Assembly: GCF_019649055.1 (NCBI RefSeq)
Contig: NW_026570237.1
Span: 806,001 to 870,000, forward strand
Source: Paramacrobiotus metropolitanus
Lineage: Eukaryota > Tardigrada > Eutardigrada > Parachela > Macrobiotidae
DNA: 64,000 bases
Direction of reading: 5' to 3'
The position numbers and the translations under genes are program-made. Below are positions 46,085 to 58,398 of this stretch, piece after piece. How positions within the stretch are numbered: the stretch's first letter is position 1; each line of letters begins with the position of its first letter. The notes under the pieces were generated by a model. The model was not told the DNA's origin and made no database searches. It saw only the letters and a list, made by a program, of their open reading frames with translations.

Positions 46085-46533
46085 TTGCAGATGTGTTTGA
46101 ATTTTGAAAATGTTTTACATTGTTTTACATTCCGTTCTTGCACGAGTATAATGGCTGTTTTTCTTTTATATAGTACACAGGCTGTTGCTCATGACGTACA
46201 TATTGGCGAAGTTCTGTCAGACAACATTTTGATGGAATACTATTATTGTATGTAATTGCGTTACTGTTTCGAATCTATCGTATACTACAGAAAGTATCAA
46301 CAGCCTGTTCATCGAGCACATTTTATGCTCCGAAATCTCGTGCTTGGGAATCTTATTTTATTCGGCGATCCACTGAATCACAGCTAAAATAGTAAACAAA
46401 TAAAGAAACATAAAACTTAACAACAACGCGCCAAAGTAGTAATCAGGAAAGATCAAGTTATATCACTCACCACATAATTACCGTACCATTCCACGGGAGT
46501 GCGCTAACGGAAATGAGTGGTTTCACAGGATAA
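46085..46533. other. Intergenic between convergent genes E and F
   Basis: No gene. Part of this stretch (46305-46460, the 3' flank of gene F) has a diverged copy at 53840-54000. Confidence 0.5.
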
Positions 46534-49500
46534 TCATTGACTGATGCTCGTCTGCTGAATAATCTTCTCGGGATGTCGCGATTCGTTGTGTTTGAGCAGC
46601 GAAATCGCCCACGCATATCCCAGCCGGCATTCCTCACATTTGTGCTTAAAATCCTCGTAGGCTATCCGATCCCGCGGTTTCACATAGCGCGGATTCGGGA
46701 TGCCGGCCGCCTTCCTTTCCGCACGCAGCCTCATCTTCCTATCCTTCTCCCTGCAGACACCGAGATGCACCCACTTTTTATGTGTCATCAAGGTGAGTGC
46801 ACTAGCAAACAGCTGCTGACATTCATCGCACTGTGTCCGCACTTTCGGCTTCTGCTTCAAATTGGGATTTCTCCCCAAATGCACGGTGATTTTATGGTAA
46901 TACATGTTGAAGTAGTTTTTGAATCGCTCCCCACACACATCACACAGGCTTGTCGACGTCGTTCCCGGCTTCTCCGTCTTGGCTGCCGTTTTGCCGGCGG
47001 CCGGCTTCTTCGTCTTGGTTCCCGTTTTGTCGACGGCAGCATCGTGGCACGTCGTCATATGGTCGTCCAAATCGTCCTCACCACAAAACACCATCGGGCA
47101 CAAACTACACTTCTTCGTTCGCGTGGCATCATGACACTTCCGATAATGATTGTTGAACAGCGGATATCTCGGAAATACCTTCTCACACGCTGGACACGGG
47201 TATCGGCCGTTAACGCTGTGCACCATAACATGACTCCCGATTTGTTTCGAGTTGTAGAACACTTTGGCGCAGTACCAACACTGGAAGCCTTTATGCAGCG
47301 ACTTAATGTGGATCTCCATGGTTCCGCGGTTTTTGAACTTGTAATCGCAGTCCGGACACTGAAACTCCCAGTTCTCCGTAATCCGTTGCATCTCGGCGGG
47401 ATGCTTCTCGGCCACATGACCGCGCATCCGCTTCACCGTCTCCCCGCAGATCAAACACGGATGCGCATCAAACCGGTTCAACCGGTGCTGCGCCGTGTGC
47501 TGCACCAGTTCGGCACAGCTTCCCGCGTGAAACGCACAAGCCGGACACTGCCGCCGCGGATCGCCGTCCCAACTGCCCGGCGGTTCGTGCTGCAGCTGGT
47601 GCAGATCGAGCACATCGAAACTAACGAATGACCGGCGACATTCACGGCAACTGCAGTAGAACACCTCCGTCTCCCGCATCAGCTCGATGGCGCGTTCCAC
47701 CAGCTCAGGAGGGACACTTTTTGGAGTCGGGATAGCGTCATTCCCCGCCACTGTGTCGGCATACTCGGTGGCATCCGCGCCGTGACAATCCCGGATATGA
47801 ACGCACAGTTTCCAGTATTCCTTAAACGACAGATCACACAGCAGGCAGGGAAGTGCTTTCTCTTCCATGTGCGTCGCGATATGCTCGTGGAAGCCCTGCC
47901 ATCCCTTCCAGTCGCTGTATCCACAGTACACACACTGCCATCCTTTGTGCCGCTCGTGCACATGCTGGCCGAGTGCCCCGGATTGATCAAACTTTTTTCG
48001 ACATTCCGGACACTCTAATTTCCATTTTTCCACAATCATATCCAAGGCTTCGGGATGATGTTTCTCCATGTGTCCGCGGGGACTGCCGACGACCCCGACT
48101 CCGCACAACGGACAGGGAATTTTTCCGCCTTTCCTCTTAGCGCGATGCTGCACGGTATGCTTGACCAGACCGGCGAACGTTTCCCCAACAAAGGGGCATC
48201 CCGGGCACTTCCGCTCCGGCCGGTCGACTAGCGCGGAATTATGCGTGAACATGTGCAAATCCAGCAACGGTTTCGTGGGGAAAATAAAGACGCATTCGGC
48301 ACACTTGTAATTCAAAAACCCGGTGCGCTGCATAAACTCCAGTGCAGCGGCTCCTGTGGCTTCATCCGGCACGGTTGCTTTGGCGGGATGCACCTGCAAG
48401 GATCACGGCTACAGAAACACCGTTCAAATAACCTGAAATCGAAAAGTGCACTAATATACAGATTAACTAAAAGACCGAAGCGAAGCGGGAAAGCAAATTG
48501 AAAAAACTGTAAACTCAGTCTTTTAAAAAAGCTTTTTCAAAATACAATCATATATTTTTACATAAAATTTCATTTTTCATTTAAACTTTTTTGCGTTCAG
48601 CAAATACAGTTTTAAAATTTTTCGATATAGTTGCTCAAAATTATTACTGCGTGACCGTCGAAAGTCCTGTTTTCATGGACAAAGAGGTCATTTGCGTTGC
48701 TTCGGTACATTACAAAAGCAGCATAAATGATGCGTACGATGCTCAAGTGTGTGGCCAATGATCTTTGTGGTTTATTTGTGTGGAACTTCTGATGGCAGAA
48801 GAAGCACGCATCATTCACGGCTTGAACGTCCTCTTCGGTGTGCGTTTTATCCAGATGATCCGGCAGATCTTGCACTCGTTCGCCGCACACCAAGCACAAA
48901 CCCTTCTTTCGCGATGCAAGATGTGCTCTTGTTTTTAAGCTCTGCATTTCTGCCATCACATCTAACTCGTCAACGGGGTGGTCTTCTTTGACCGGTACGC
49001 CGGGAGACGTAATTCCAAAACTATCATCTGTCTCCAGTGGAAACACTGGAATCGTAGCAGATTCTCCAGCTAAAAAAATATTAAAAAATTATTAAACAAC
49101 ATCGTAAATCCTTCTTTTATCGTCGTTACCCGCATCGAAGGAATCTGTAATGACATCATCAACTTCCGGTGCATCCGTGGGACTTATCGCGCGCACAATA
49201 GCAATCGCCAAATCATTCTGCGAATTCACAACGACATCCTCATCCGGTGGCAAAAAATTGGGCATATTCTTTAAAACCGGCCATGGATTGTCGCAGAGCT
49301 TTTTGCGCTTTTTCTCCCTCCTATCTACGAAGAACAAGTCCGTCGTCAAAAATGGCTCGAATCACCGGCAATCCTGCTCCGATCTTGATCGTACCTAAGT
49401 CCTCGTGCGTCCGATCCGAACACTTAATGATTTTAACGGTTTCCGCGCCTGAAGAATTCGTCGACAATTTCTGACCAGTCCCCAGACCCGGTTCATGCTG

Positions 49501-51145
49501 TACAGGATTAGGCCCAGTATTTCTAGGCATGGAGAGCAGTTTCCTAACGGCCTTGATCGAACCGATCTGAATGGGACCGAGTTGCGAACGCGGTTTCACA
49601 CGCTTGGTAACCGTGGCGGAAGAATCTTTATTCTCTTGTCCACATGGTTCCGCTGCCATCATAGGCTCGGTCGGGTGAGCACTCTGCCGTTCGGCGGAGG
49701 CGATGGTCTGGGAGTAGACCAGGGAATAGGCGACTTTCAGCTCCTCGCCGGGTAGGACAACCTTCGTGCTGATGAATATCACGTGCGTACGCGTAGGCGA
49801 AACAGCGTCCGAGGGTGTCAACAAGAGAGAATCTTCATGGACCTGCAAATCATTTCGTCAGCAATGCATAACAAGTTGCCAATGTACATAGCTACAGAGT
49901 CAGCCAAATCACTCAAAAAGAACAATTTTAGAGATTATGTAGGGCACTATACAAACGTTTCGGAAAACAATCAAATTCTTTTCACTTTTTTAAAGATTTG
50001 TTTCAGAAAGGTGTGAAAAATAGTTTGACACAACAAATTACTATTGCCTCAAAACATAAAAACTAAGTAAGCGTTAAAGATTTCCACTAAATTAGTAGTC
50101 TCGCTAATTAGATTAAGTTTCGCTAGATCATAGATCGAATTCACAGATTTTTTTCAACATTGAACTTTGCCTTTCGGACTGCGTAGCCCAAAAGAGCCAC
50201 CGTTTACCTCGAACGCAGCCAAATTTTGCTCAGTCGCATTCCTGGCAAATCTCACGAATTTCATCCAGTTGGTCGTCTGATTCGATTCCGTGTGAAAATA
50301 ATGCAGTCCTTCCTGCGATGCACTTCCGCAGGCGAACGCCGCATCAGCCGGTTTATCGACATTCAGTGCACTGACGAACGGGCCGAAAACTGTCTGCGAA
50401 CGAATGGGTTCTTTGGCGAAAACGGCTTTGTCTGAAGAAAAAATTGTATACACTAAAATTTAACATGCTTGTCGGTTTTTTGCTTAATGCGAGCTGTTCT
50501 GTCTAGTTAAAAAAAATTTCACCAGCCGCTCTTAATGTGTATGGGAAATTTAACGGTTTTTAGAGATAAACGGGATGAACCAACACTGAAGAATTCAAAA
50601 GAAAATCCCTCAATATTCAGGGTGGAATGACTGGAATCCCCAAAATTCAGGAAGAACTGCTTTAAAAAATGGAAATGAAAATCCACTAAATTCAGGGAAA
50701 AGCCTATTTAATATTCGGCCTATTCTTACCAGATTGGCCATCGGAAGGAATATCCAAATACAAGACAGACGGCAAACTCGCCATAGCATAGGGAAACACC
50801 ATCGTGTCGGGAATGCGTTCCGCATGCGAAACGCACGGCACGGTGGTCCATTTCAGGCACTCATTACAAACTGCAAAATGCCAAAGAAATTGCAATAAAT
50901 ATGGTACGAACATACGAGTACGCTGCTACTGTGTAATCCGTTAAAGCACTGATTCTGAATTTGTACCAACCATATTATACACCGTACGACGTATAAAAGC
51001 ATGCTGACAGCAGTTCATCGTGGCTTTTCAGAAAGCAAGCCTACGCAGTACAGCACTACGCATGACTACGACATTAATACATCAGTACTAAGTGCACGAA
51101 CTTACAGATTTGCTCCAGGGGTTCACAATACTGAGAAACGGCCAT
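46534..51145 (-). CDS. PRDM9-like gene F, complete (about 1079 aa)
   Basis: Seven minus-strand exons join without a stop: 51145-51106 (40 nt, MAVSQYCEPLEQI), 50870-50730 (141 nt knuckle, FCNECLKWTTVPCVSH), 50431-50208 (224 nt PR/SET, TNWMKFVRFARNATE), 49842-49395 (SET end, GEELKVAYSLVYS), 49324-49130 (basic then PNFLPPDED), 49069-48738 (CLVCGERV finger) and 48393-46534 (sixteen C2H2 fingers in one exon). A longer start at 51289 is possible; 51145 is chosen because it keeps the 40-nt start exon of relatives. Knuckle, SET and finger order matches PRDM9 without KRAB or SSXRD. PRDM9 methylates H3K4/K36 and marks recombination hotspots. Here the WYG catalytic-pocket motif reads AYS, so activity is open. 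It is the only family member on the minus strand in the 25-64 kb cluster and the nearest relative of gene A. Confidence 0.8.
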
Positions 51146-51926
51146 GGCTAGACAATTCCACGGATCTCGTTCTCGGTTCTGCCAGAGAAACGCAATTTTT
51201 GCAGCATCAGTCAGCCAGTGATCACTGATCAGTGCCAAACGCAACAATGCTGTCCTGGAGAGTCGCAAACCGTCGCAATCCTGATTCAAATGTTAGTTGC
51301 TTTCCAAGGAGAATTCGAAGACAGCGGAAATCAGCAAATTCCGAAACGCAGAGGCTCGTCCGTCGCCACTCGCCTAACGAGGAGGTTCTGGCTGGAAATC
51401 TTCTGGAATGACGAATGTGCATCTAGGTGATCAGGACAAATGTTTCAGGAACGAACAAGCAACGTTATTCAATGATTTATTTACAGTATCTTTAATGGTA
51501 GTCGTACCTACAAAGTACAAAGAAGCAAAAGTTATAAAATCACTCAAAACTAAAGTAAACCCACTGCGAATATTAAAAAACTGCACTGCACTGCGTTCAG
51601 GAAATCATTAATTTCTAGAGTTAGCAAATTTCAAACTTCCGACACATGACGCAGTTGGCACCGCCCTGTGTGGCAGCGGGATATGACTTTACCGTAGCAC
51701 GGTACTTAGAACAAGTACTACCAAGAGCAGCGAATAAATTTCCACATTTTTGTAAATAAAATTTTACCCTTTCGATTGATTTGTAATATTCTGCCGTAAA
51801 ACTGTAAAAGTTGTTTCCAGTTATTTCTGGATCCCATATTGAGCAGGGGATTACGTCGTACAGTACAGACATTCGTCCATCTTATTTTGATAATAGTCCG
51901 CGATAAGCGTATCGCACATACAGGAT
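51146..51926. other. Upstream region of gene F; no further exon recognised
   Basis: An in-frame extension of exon 1 to 51289 exists but has no family support. Near 51640-51675 is a diverged copy of a motif (CATGACGCAGTTGGCACCGC, then TGTGTGGCAGCG) also found at 30340 and 35505. Confidence 0.4.
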
Positions 51927-52420
51927 GACATTCAATGGAGATCTCGCTGAACCGAACTCTCCCGCCGTTACGGAAGCGACCGTGGCTCTGCAGGCCAAAG
52001 CTGCCCAGCTGCAGGCCTGCACCCAACAAGTCCTGTAAGGGGCCCAGCACCTAACGGAGGCCAGCCAGATGGTAACGGCCGACACCCAAGAGATCCACTG
52101 TCAGCTGACGCAGCAGCTGCAAGGAGACGTCCAGAAACGCAGTGAACAGAAGACCGCGCAAATTCTCCCGCTGATCCAGGAGCTAAGGGAGGCCGCCCAC
52201 AAGGCCACGGCCGACGCCCTGGACATCGATACAGCAGGTGCTGCCGGAGGTCCAGAAACTGATCGATGAACCGACCGAGGAGCTGCGGATCACGGGTCGC
52301 ATCAAGCAGTTAGCGGAGGAGATCGAGCAGCGGGCGGAGAAGCTCAAGGACCACTGCCAACGCCTGGACGGCACGCTGCGCACCGCTATTGGCGGAGTAT
52401 AGTGAGCTAGCGAAGCAGAG
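51927..52420 (+). pseudogene. Coiled-coil protein gene fragment
   Basis: The plus strand encodes strongly helical sequence rich in Ala, Gln, Glu and Leu (VTEATVALQAKAAQLQACTQ, then QILPLIQELREAAHKATAD, then in another frame KQLAEEIEQRAEKLKDHCQ). An in-frame TAA near 52035 and a frame slip near 52235 break it. Base composition is higher in GC than its surroundings, like true exons here. The parent protein is not identified; a coiled coil is all the sequence supports. Confidence 0.5.
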
Positions 52421-53356
52421 TGCCGCTGCTCTAGAGGAGCGGGAGATGCGCTGAAGCAAGGGAACTAGCTCTCGTCTGATGATTTCAGTACGGTAGTATC
52501 GGTACACACCACTACCAGCATACTGTATACCGAACAGATTCTGAATTGTTGCTGCATGGTTCTTCTGATTACGGAATAATTATTGCGTAAAAATCCGTTT
52601 GGCGTTACTAGGTTTTATTTTTTTTCTCCCCAGCCGAATACTGTACTGTCTTGTGTTTCCTCGTTACTTAATATTCTGCTGTACGTACGTATTCCTATGT
52701 GGCATTTCACGGATTTTGCATGTTTGATACATAATTGCTGTACATATTCTAGTATCATCTCAAGTACTTTCTATAGACACTACAGTATAGAAAGTAGTAC
52801 TCGATCATCTAGGGTATGAATTAAAAACAGTTATGATTTTATTTGTATGCAACTTCCGCATGCGATTTTTTAGGGATTGTTTGTACACTTCCATTTTGTT
52901 TGTACACTTCCATTGAATGCCACTTCCATTTACAAAACCTGTAAATGGAAGTGGCATTCATTAAAATTCTGGATTATGAGAACTATTAAGTACAGTACTT
53001 ACGTGGATGGGTGGATCTGAAATTTATTTCCAATAATGCGATTACAATAATTATAAAGAATCCCTTAAACAAAACAACATTTTCCACAGTACCAATAACA
53101 GAAGCTGTATTACCTCTGATTTGCTAACTTGTAAAGAAATATTCTGCCTAAAAAACTCATGGCTGCGGTCCTGCTGATCTCGCCTGTTTGTAACTCAACC
53201 CTCTTTCCGACTTCGTTGACCAGTGGTCATTCTTGTTAGCCGATGTAGTGATGTGCGCCAACTACGAAAAGTTTCAAAAGCAAGAGCTGCCAAACTCATA
53301 TCGTCCAATCAGAAAGTGTTGCTACTCCGGCTGCAACATGCGCAGCGGTTTTGCAG
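52421..53356. other. Intergenic; contains one long hairpin
   Basis: No gene is supported. AT-rich, with GTAC-rich words. The hairpin at 52914-52960 is listed separately. Confidence 0.4.
52914..52960. repeat. Perfect 21-bp inverted repeat with 5-nt loop
   Basis: The arm TGAATGCCACTTCCATTTACA and its exact complement flank AAACC. The words TTGTACACTTCCATT repeated just upstream (52878-52912) suggest that part of the arm itself was duplicated. It could be a fold-back element or a precursor-like hairpin. Confidence 0.9.
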
Positions 53357-56300
53357 TTTGTACCGTCTGCCATGCATTTTCGGAGGGGCCCGTATGTTTT
53401 ACCCACGCTCAGCGCATCCCGGACATACATCCGTCATTCCCTTCGCCGCGGCTAGTTTGCCCGACGTGCTTCTGTATTTGACATACGATATGCTGTATTT
53501 GACATAATATTTCCTCTGTACGTTCCTTATATAGATATACATCGTGGCCGGTGTTTCCGGATTGCGGGACACGTCTCAAGAGGGCACATTAAATCAATTA
53601 TCGCTTCCGCGTTAAAGCTATTCAAACTGGCGGCACCAAGGATGCAAAATCGGTGTCTTACCAGATGCATGCAGAACACCGGTGCGGACGAAAATGCGAC
53701 TGACAATAAACCAGAGTTTCACGAATAGCTTCCGAATAGTTTCACGGTATCAGACTGAATAGCTTCCGCTCTGCACTATCTGCTGTGGTCGATTTTACGA
53801 ATTACGATCAACAGGTGTCAATAATCAAACTATCATACGAGTGTCAATAGTTCACTCATCGAGTACATTCAACTGCTCGGAATTCTTATTCAGCGCTCCA
53901 CAGTTAAAATGGTGAACAAAGAAACATTCGTCAGAAACATAATAAAACTTTAACAAAGTATTATGTAGAGAAAGATCAAAAAGAAATGCACGGTTGTACC
54001 GTTCGCAACATAACCTTCCTGGACGGTATGCTGTATTAAATTGGTATATATCAGACATATGATAGGCCCTCTCGCTGCACACCTTAAAGTGTTCTGTGAG
54101 TTAAGTGCGATTAAACGAACCAGCCAACAGATTCGAATTTGAAAGTGTTCTTCAAGTTAAAGGATCTCTATGAGTTCCTTCAAGATACAGAACAGCCATA
54201 ACTGTGAACGCAGCAGCTAGCTATAAGCTGACAGTAAGCGCTCTTTAGGTGTGCGGCGAGAGGGCCTAATATCACCTTCTTTATTTTCAAAATTAGTCGT
54301 ATACATCGGTTTATTGTACGCGCGTTCAGTCTGTCAAGGAAGGCGCAATAAAAGCTGCTGTTTCCTTCGAGTTATTTACTTTGTTATTTGTTACACCATC
54401 GGACGCGTACCTACCAGTACCTGCAAACTATTCCAGAATCGCTTTACAGAGAGGGCCGTGTTCGCCAAGAAGACCATTCCCGCGCTGACCGTCTTCGGCC
54501 CGTTGGTGGGCGCCCTCACGGCCGAGCCGCCATCGGAATTCGCATTTGTTTGTCACAATGCTGGTGATGATGGTACGCGTTATTTTCAACTGGACTCCGA
54601 CGCGACGTCCAACTGGATGAAATATGTCAGATTTGCAAGGAATGCAGACGAGCGGAATGTGACTGTCTGTGAGGTAGAGAATTATTATTTTCTAACTCCG
54701 GTTGTTACTTGTTAATAGTATCGTGTATATATTGTGCGACGATTTAGAATTTATAATCCTAATGACCAACTTCTTGAGCTGAAAATAATAAAATTTTGTT
54801 AAAAACAGTTGGAATACCTAATCTGGTTGAACGAGTGGTGTGAGATTTAACAACTGATATTCCCAACATGTGAAACGCATTTTAGGCATATCATACAGTA
54901 GTTTGTAACCTGTGCGGTTCGGCGCACTGACTTTGACTGATTTTTGTTGTAATAAAATTAATTTTCAAATGCGGGATGGGGCCACAGTACGTTTAGTTTT
55001 TAGGCTTCTCTTTGTTTAAGCCAAGAAGTGCCTTAGCTGACGAAGCGCAGTTTTGTTTCGGTTCTTTTATGATCGTTCATTGTTGCTTCGTTAATTTTCA
55101 AGGTGGTGTAAAATATCAGTTTCAGTTTATATGAAATGCACTAGTGTTTTATTGATGATACAGTACAAATTAAAAAATCGGACTAGTGACAATTTGGCTG
55201 ACCGCGGTAGGTGCCGGCATCGGCGTTTCCGGATGTCGGTTCCGATGCGCCGAGCCTTGTCATCTTTATGACAACTAGGATAATTTTACCAAATGAAGAG
55301 TTGAAAGTTGGCTATTCCCGTGGCTACTCCGAAGTTGTACAGCGCTTGAGAGCTCGACATACCGTATTATTGGACGTGGCCGGCGCGACTGAGCTTCACC
55401 ATCAGGACATCGCAGCGTCTCTGCCGCATTCTCAGCCGGAAGCCGCAGCTAGCCAACGTCTAATCAGTGAGGATAATCAAGAGCGCAGCAGCGATGCCGA
55501 CGGGACGAACGTGTGCGGTGCCATTTGGTACTCTGCCGTCATGCCGACGCCATCGGAACTCGCTGTAACGGTTCTGAAGCATTTCCAAGGTCAGTGTGTG
55601 TGCTGATATGCTCAATACTCGTACAATTAAAAGAACGAAGAAAACCGAAAACAAAATTAAGAAACCAATAAGAGCACTTAAATCTGAGAAATCTAAAAAT
55701 CCAAGAGGTTAAAATAATTGTAACACACTTATAGTGAAATTATGCGCAATGGTATGAAACTGCGGAGACGAGCATTGCTCACAAAATACATTCAAATGAA
55801 ATATTTTTTCCAAGTTAGCACAAAAAGGGACCATAGCACGAGAATACACTTGTTAGTTGCGTTAAGGGGTGTAGGTTGAGTTTCATTCAGTTAAACAGGG
55901 TTAAGGCACCGAAAATATACAAGCGACAATTCATTGCGTGTGCAACGTGCGTGTAATTCATTTGCTGAGATATGGTCCTGAATCTGATACGCTTCGATCT
56001 TGCAGTGCCCGCAAAAAGCGAGTGCACTTTCCTAGTATGATTGTGCAGTCATTCTGAAGCGATAATCAGCAAAGTACAAGCGGATCTCGCATTGGAGCGA
56101 TAATTCAAAGCATCTCGACTGGAAACGCTTATGCAGCGCTTCCAGCGAGCAGTTGACTGTCCAGGTTGGAAAAGGATACAAAGTCAGGAGTCAGCTACGA
56201 TCATGATTACCGGAATCGAGAAACACCAGTTCATTCGGCCAGATCGCAGGCCTAATTTAGTAGATTGTTCCGTGCAAACGCAAGAAGAACGAAAACTCAC

Positions 56301-57228
56301 GTAAAATAGCTTGGTCAGAAGAGTTAGGCACAACATGGTGAACTGCTTGGACGAACATTCACCCGCTTTAATATTTTTAGCGAGACGCCGGAGGACGGAA
56401 ATGTCAGCAGCGTCACCGTGGCTGGAGCAGTCAGAGTCCGTGCAGTTGCCATCAGGCTTGACGGCGCATGTGCAGCGCGTGATCAGCAAATGCACGGACC
56501 AACGTGCGAACGCTGACCGATGCACTGTGTCCACCGGAACCCAGACGGACGTGGTGCCCTGTCCTCTGGGCGAAACGACGTACGACGACGGTGATGATTC
56601 CGCGCAGCCCCCGCGGAACGTCCACTGCAGGCCTGGACTGCCTCATCGACAGTCGGTTCATAGCGACGTGAGCATGGAGTTTGAATCGGCGAAGACCAGA
56701 TTGCCGGTTAAGCAGGTGGGTTTGGTGCATTCTGTGAGGATAGACTTAACTATCCAGCGGCTGCTTCTGACGAGGTGAATGATGTTCTCCAGATGAAGAA
56801 ACTTCGGCGTGGGGCGCGCGAAAAAGCGCCGAGGCAGAGCCCCGTCTCCGGGTCGCTTGCCGTGCGATGTATGCGGCAAACTGTACCGCTCCCGGAAAAT
56901 CCTACGCGTCCACAAACGGGACGTGCACTATGGCGACCGGAGTCTGCAGTGCGATGAATGCGGGCAGCTGTATGCCAGTCCGGCGTCGCTGAATAAACAC
57001 AAACACTGGGTGCATATTGGCGACGCACAGGAGAAGTTAAATCGCGAGTATAAGAAGGAACGGGGCATACCCTGCTATTCCGCGACCTACGTGAATCCAC
57101 GTAAACGGCTGCCGCTGGAGCAGTTCCCCTTTCGCTGTGACGAATGCCAGCTGGGTTATATGCGGGAGATCACGCTGATCAAACACATTGAAACCCGACA
57201 TCCGGAGCAAGTCGAAGGGAGCTCGTAG
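53357..57228 (+). pseudogene. PRDM9-like gene G (short finger set, damaged knuckle)
   Basis: The knuckle exon begins at 53357 behind TTTTGCAG (FCTVCHAFSEGPVCFTH), but two extra bases before the IPFAAASLPDVL segment shift the frame. PR/SET exons 54450-54673 (224 nt, SNWMKYVRFARNAD) and 55211-55589 (NEELKVGYSRGYS) are intact and in phase. Exon 56381-56715 (335 nt, phase 1 to 0) carries an acidic/Ser-rich linker with TGTQTD. The last exon, 56793-57228, encodes a basic segment, then three C2H2 fingers equivalent to the terminal fingers 14-16 of F and H (CDVCGKLYRSRKILRVHK onward). One extra base in the basic segment is needed to link the frames. Fingers 1-13 of the relatives are absent, so G is either a short natural form or a deletion derivative. 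Confidence 0.6.
53840..54010 (-). repeat. Diverged copy of the 3' flank of gene F
   Basis: Shared order with 46305-46460: TTCATCGAG/TCATCGAGTACATT, TCTTATT, AGCTAAAAT/AGTTAAAATGGT, GTGAACAAAG/GTAAACAAATAAAGAAAC and GAAAGATCAA. It lies inside an intron of gene G, suggesting that another minus-strand family member once stood here. Confidence 0.45.
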
Positions 57229-58398
57229 TTTGTGTGTGTACAATGCACGGTAACACGGTTGTGTTGCGTTTCTTCCGGTGCCCAGGAGGGATGTGATAGC
57301 TCTTTAATAGATCTGAAAATGGTTTACGTCCATATTAACTGCAGTACAGATGTTTCTGCATGCTTTTAAAGTTGTATTAAATCTGTTTGGTAAGTTGCAT
57401 CTGTTCTGAATGTATATTCCGAGTTTAAATTTTGTTGGCGATGGTCACCACAAATAATTTGCAGTCTTATTTGCAGTTTCTCCGTTGATTTCGCGGCTGG
57501 GAAGTCGGCGGAATTATGTATTCAATCGACCGAATGAGCACATTTTTTTTGCTTTGTTCATGCTTTTTTAAATATAGTTTGTGAGATACTGAATTTTTGC
57601 GAGTTACTTTACCGGTGAGGATAAAATGATACATTTACCGGTTAAACTGCAGATCTTGTGAAGTCCCAAGAACAGTCTCTAACTGAGAACTTTCGTGCCA
57701 AATTATGTACCAAACAACACATAAACCGTCACAAAATGCGATTATGTTGGTCTCCGACGCTTTCTGCTTCATGTGCATTAAATTCCAGTGCTGACATTTA
57801 GCAAGTGAAATGTGAATCAGCATAATCTAAATAAAAAATTACCATACAATTAACGAAATACGCGTAATACAGAATGATAAAATATTATGTAATAAAATTT
57901 CTTACTTGTTAGACTTAGAGAGCAATACGACATTTCGCAACAGGATCAAACAAGTAAATGGGGAAACTATTCTATTTGTCAAATAATATCAGTTTTGGTT
58001 TCTTTATGAGCTTTTAATTGAATTACCATCAGACCTAGGTTCATTTCCCGCCCGCCCTTCACGTTCATCCTGTGTCACTCGGGTGGACACTGGACAGTTT
58101 TACGCACCGATGACGCATGCCGTAATAATTTTGGAAGCCTGCATTCTGGGGCGGTCGCCTGGTAAGCCAGCATTTCGTGTGCTTTCGTTGAAGCTTGTTG
58201 ATTTGCATCTTTTTGAGTTTCTAGTAAGTATAAATTACAGATACTTTCTACTTTTTGAGTTTTTGTACTAGTGCAGTAGTACTAATATGGTTCTCTTCTT
58301 CTCTTTAATTTAAAGGTTTTTCTCTATGACTTTCTTTGATTAACGTTACCGTCGTTGCGAAGGGTACCAGAGTTCTCGTGGACGATCATTTCTTCGCA
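57229..58398. other. Intergenic between genes G and H
   Basis: No gene is supported. Immediately before gene H, GATTAACGTTACCGTCGTTGC aligns with the region just before gene D. Confidence 0.45.

Noticed and set aside
46537-47631. 364-codon plus-strand frame
   Set aside because: It is antisense to the sixteen-finger exon of gene F; its His/Arg-rich content mirrors the complementary Cys/His codons.
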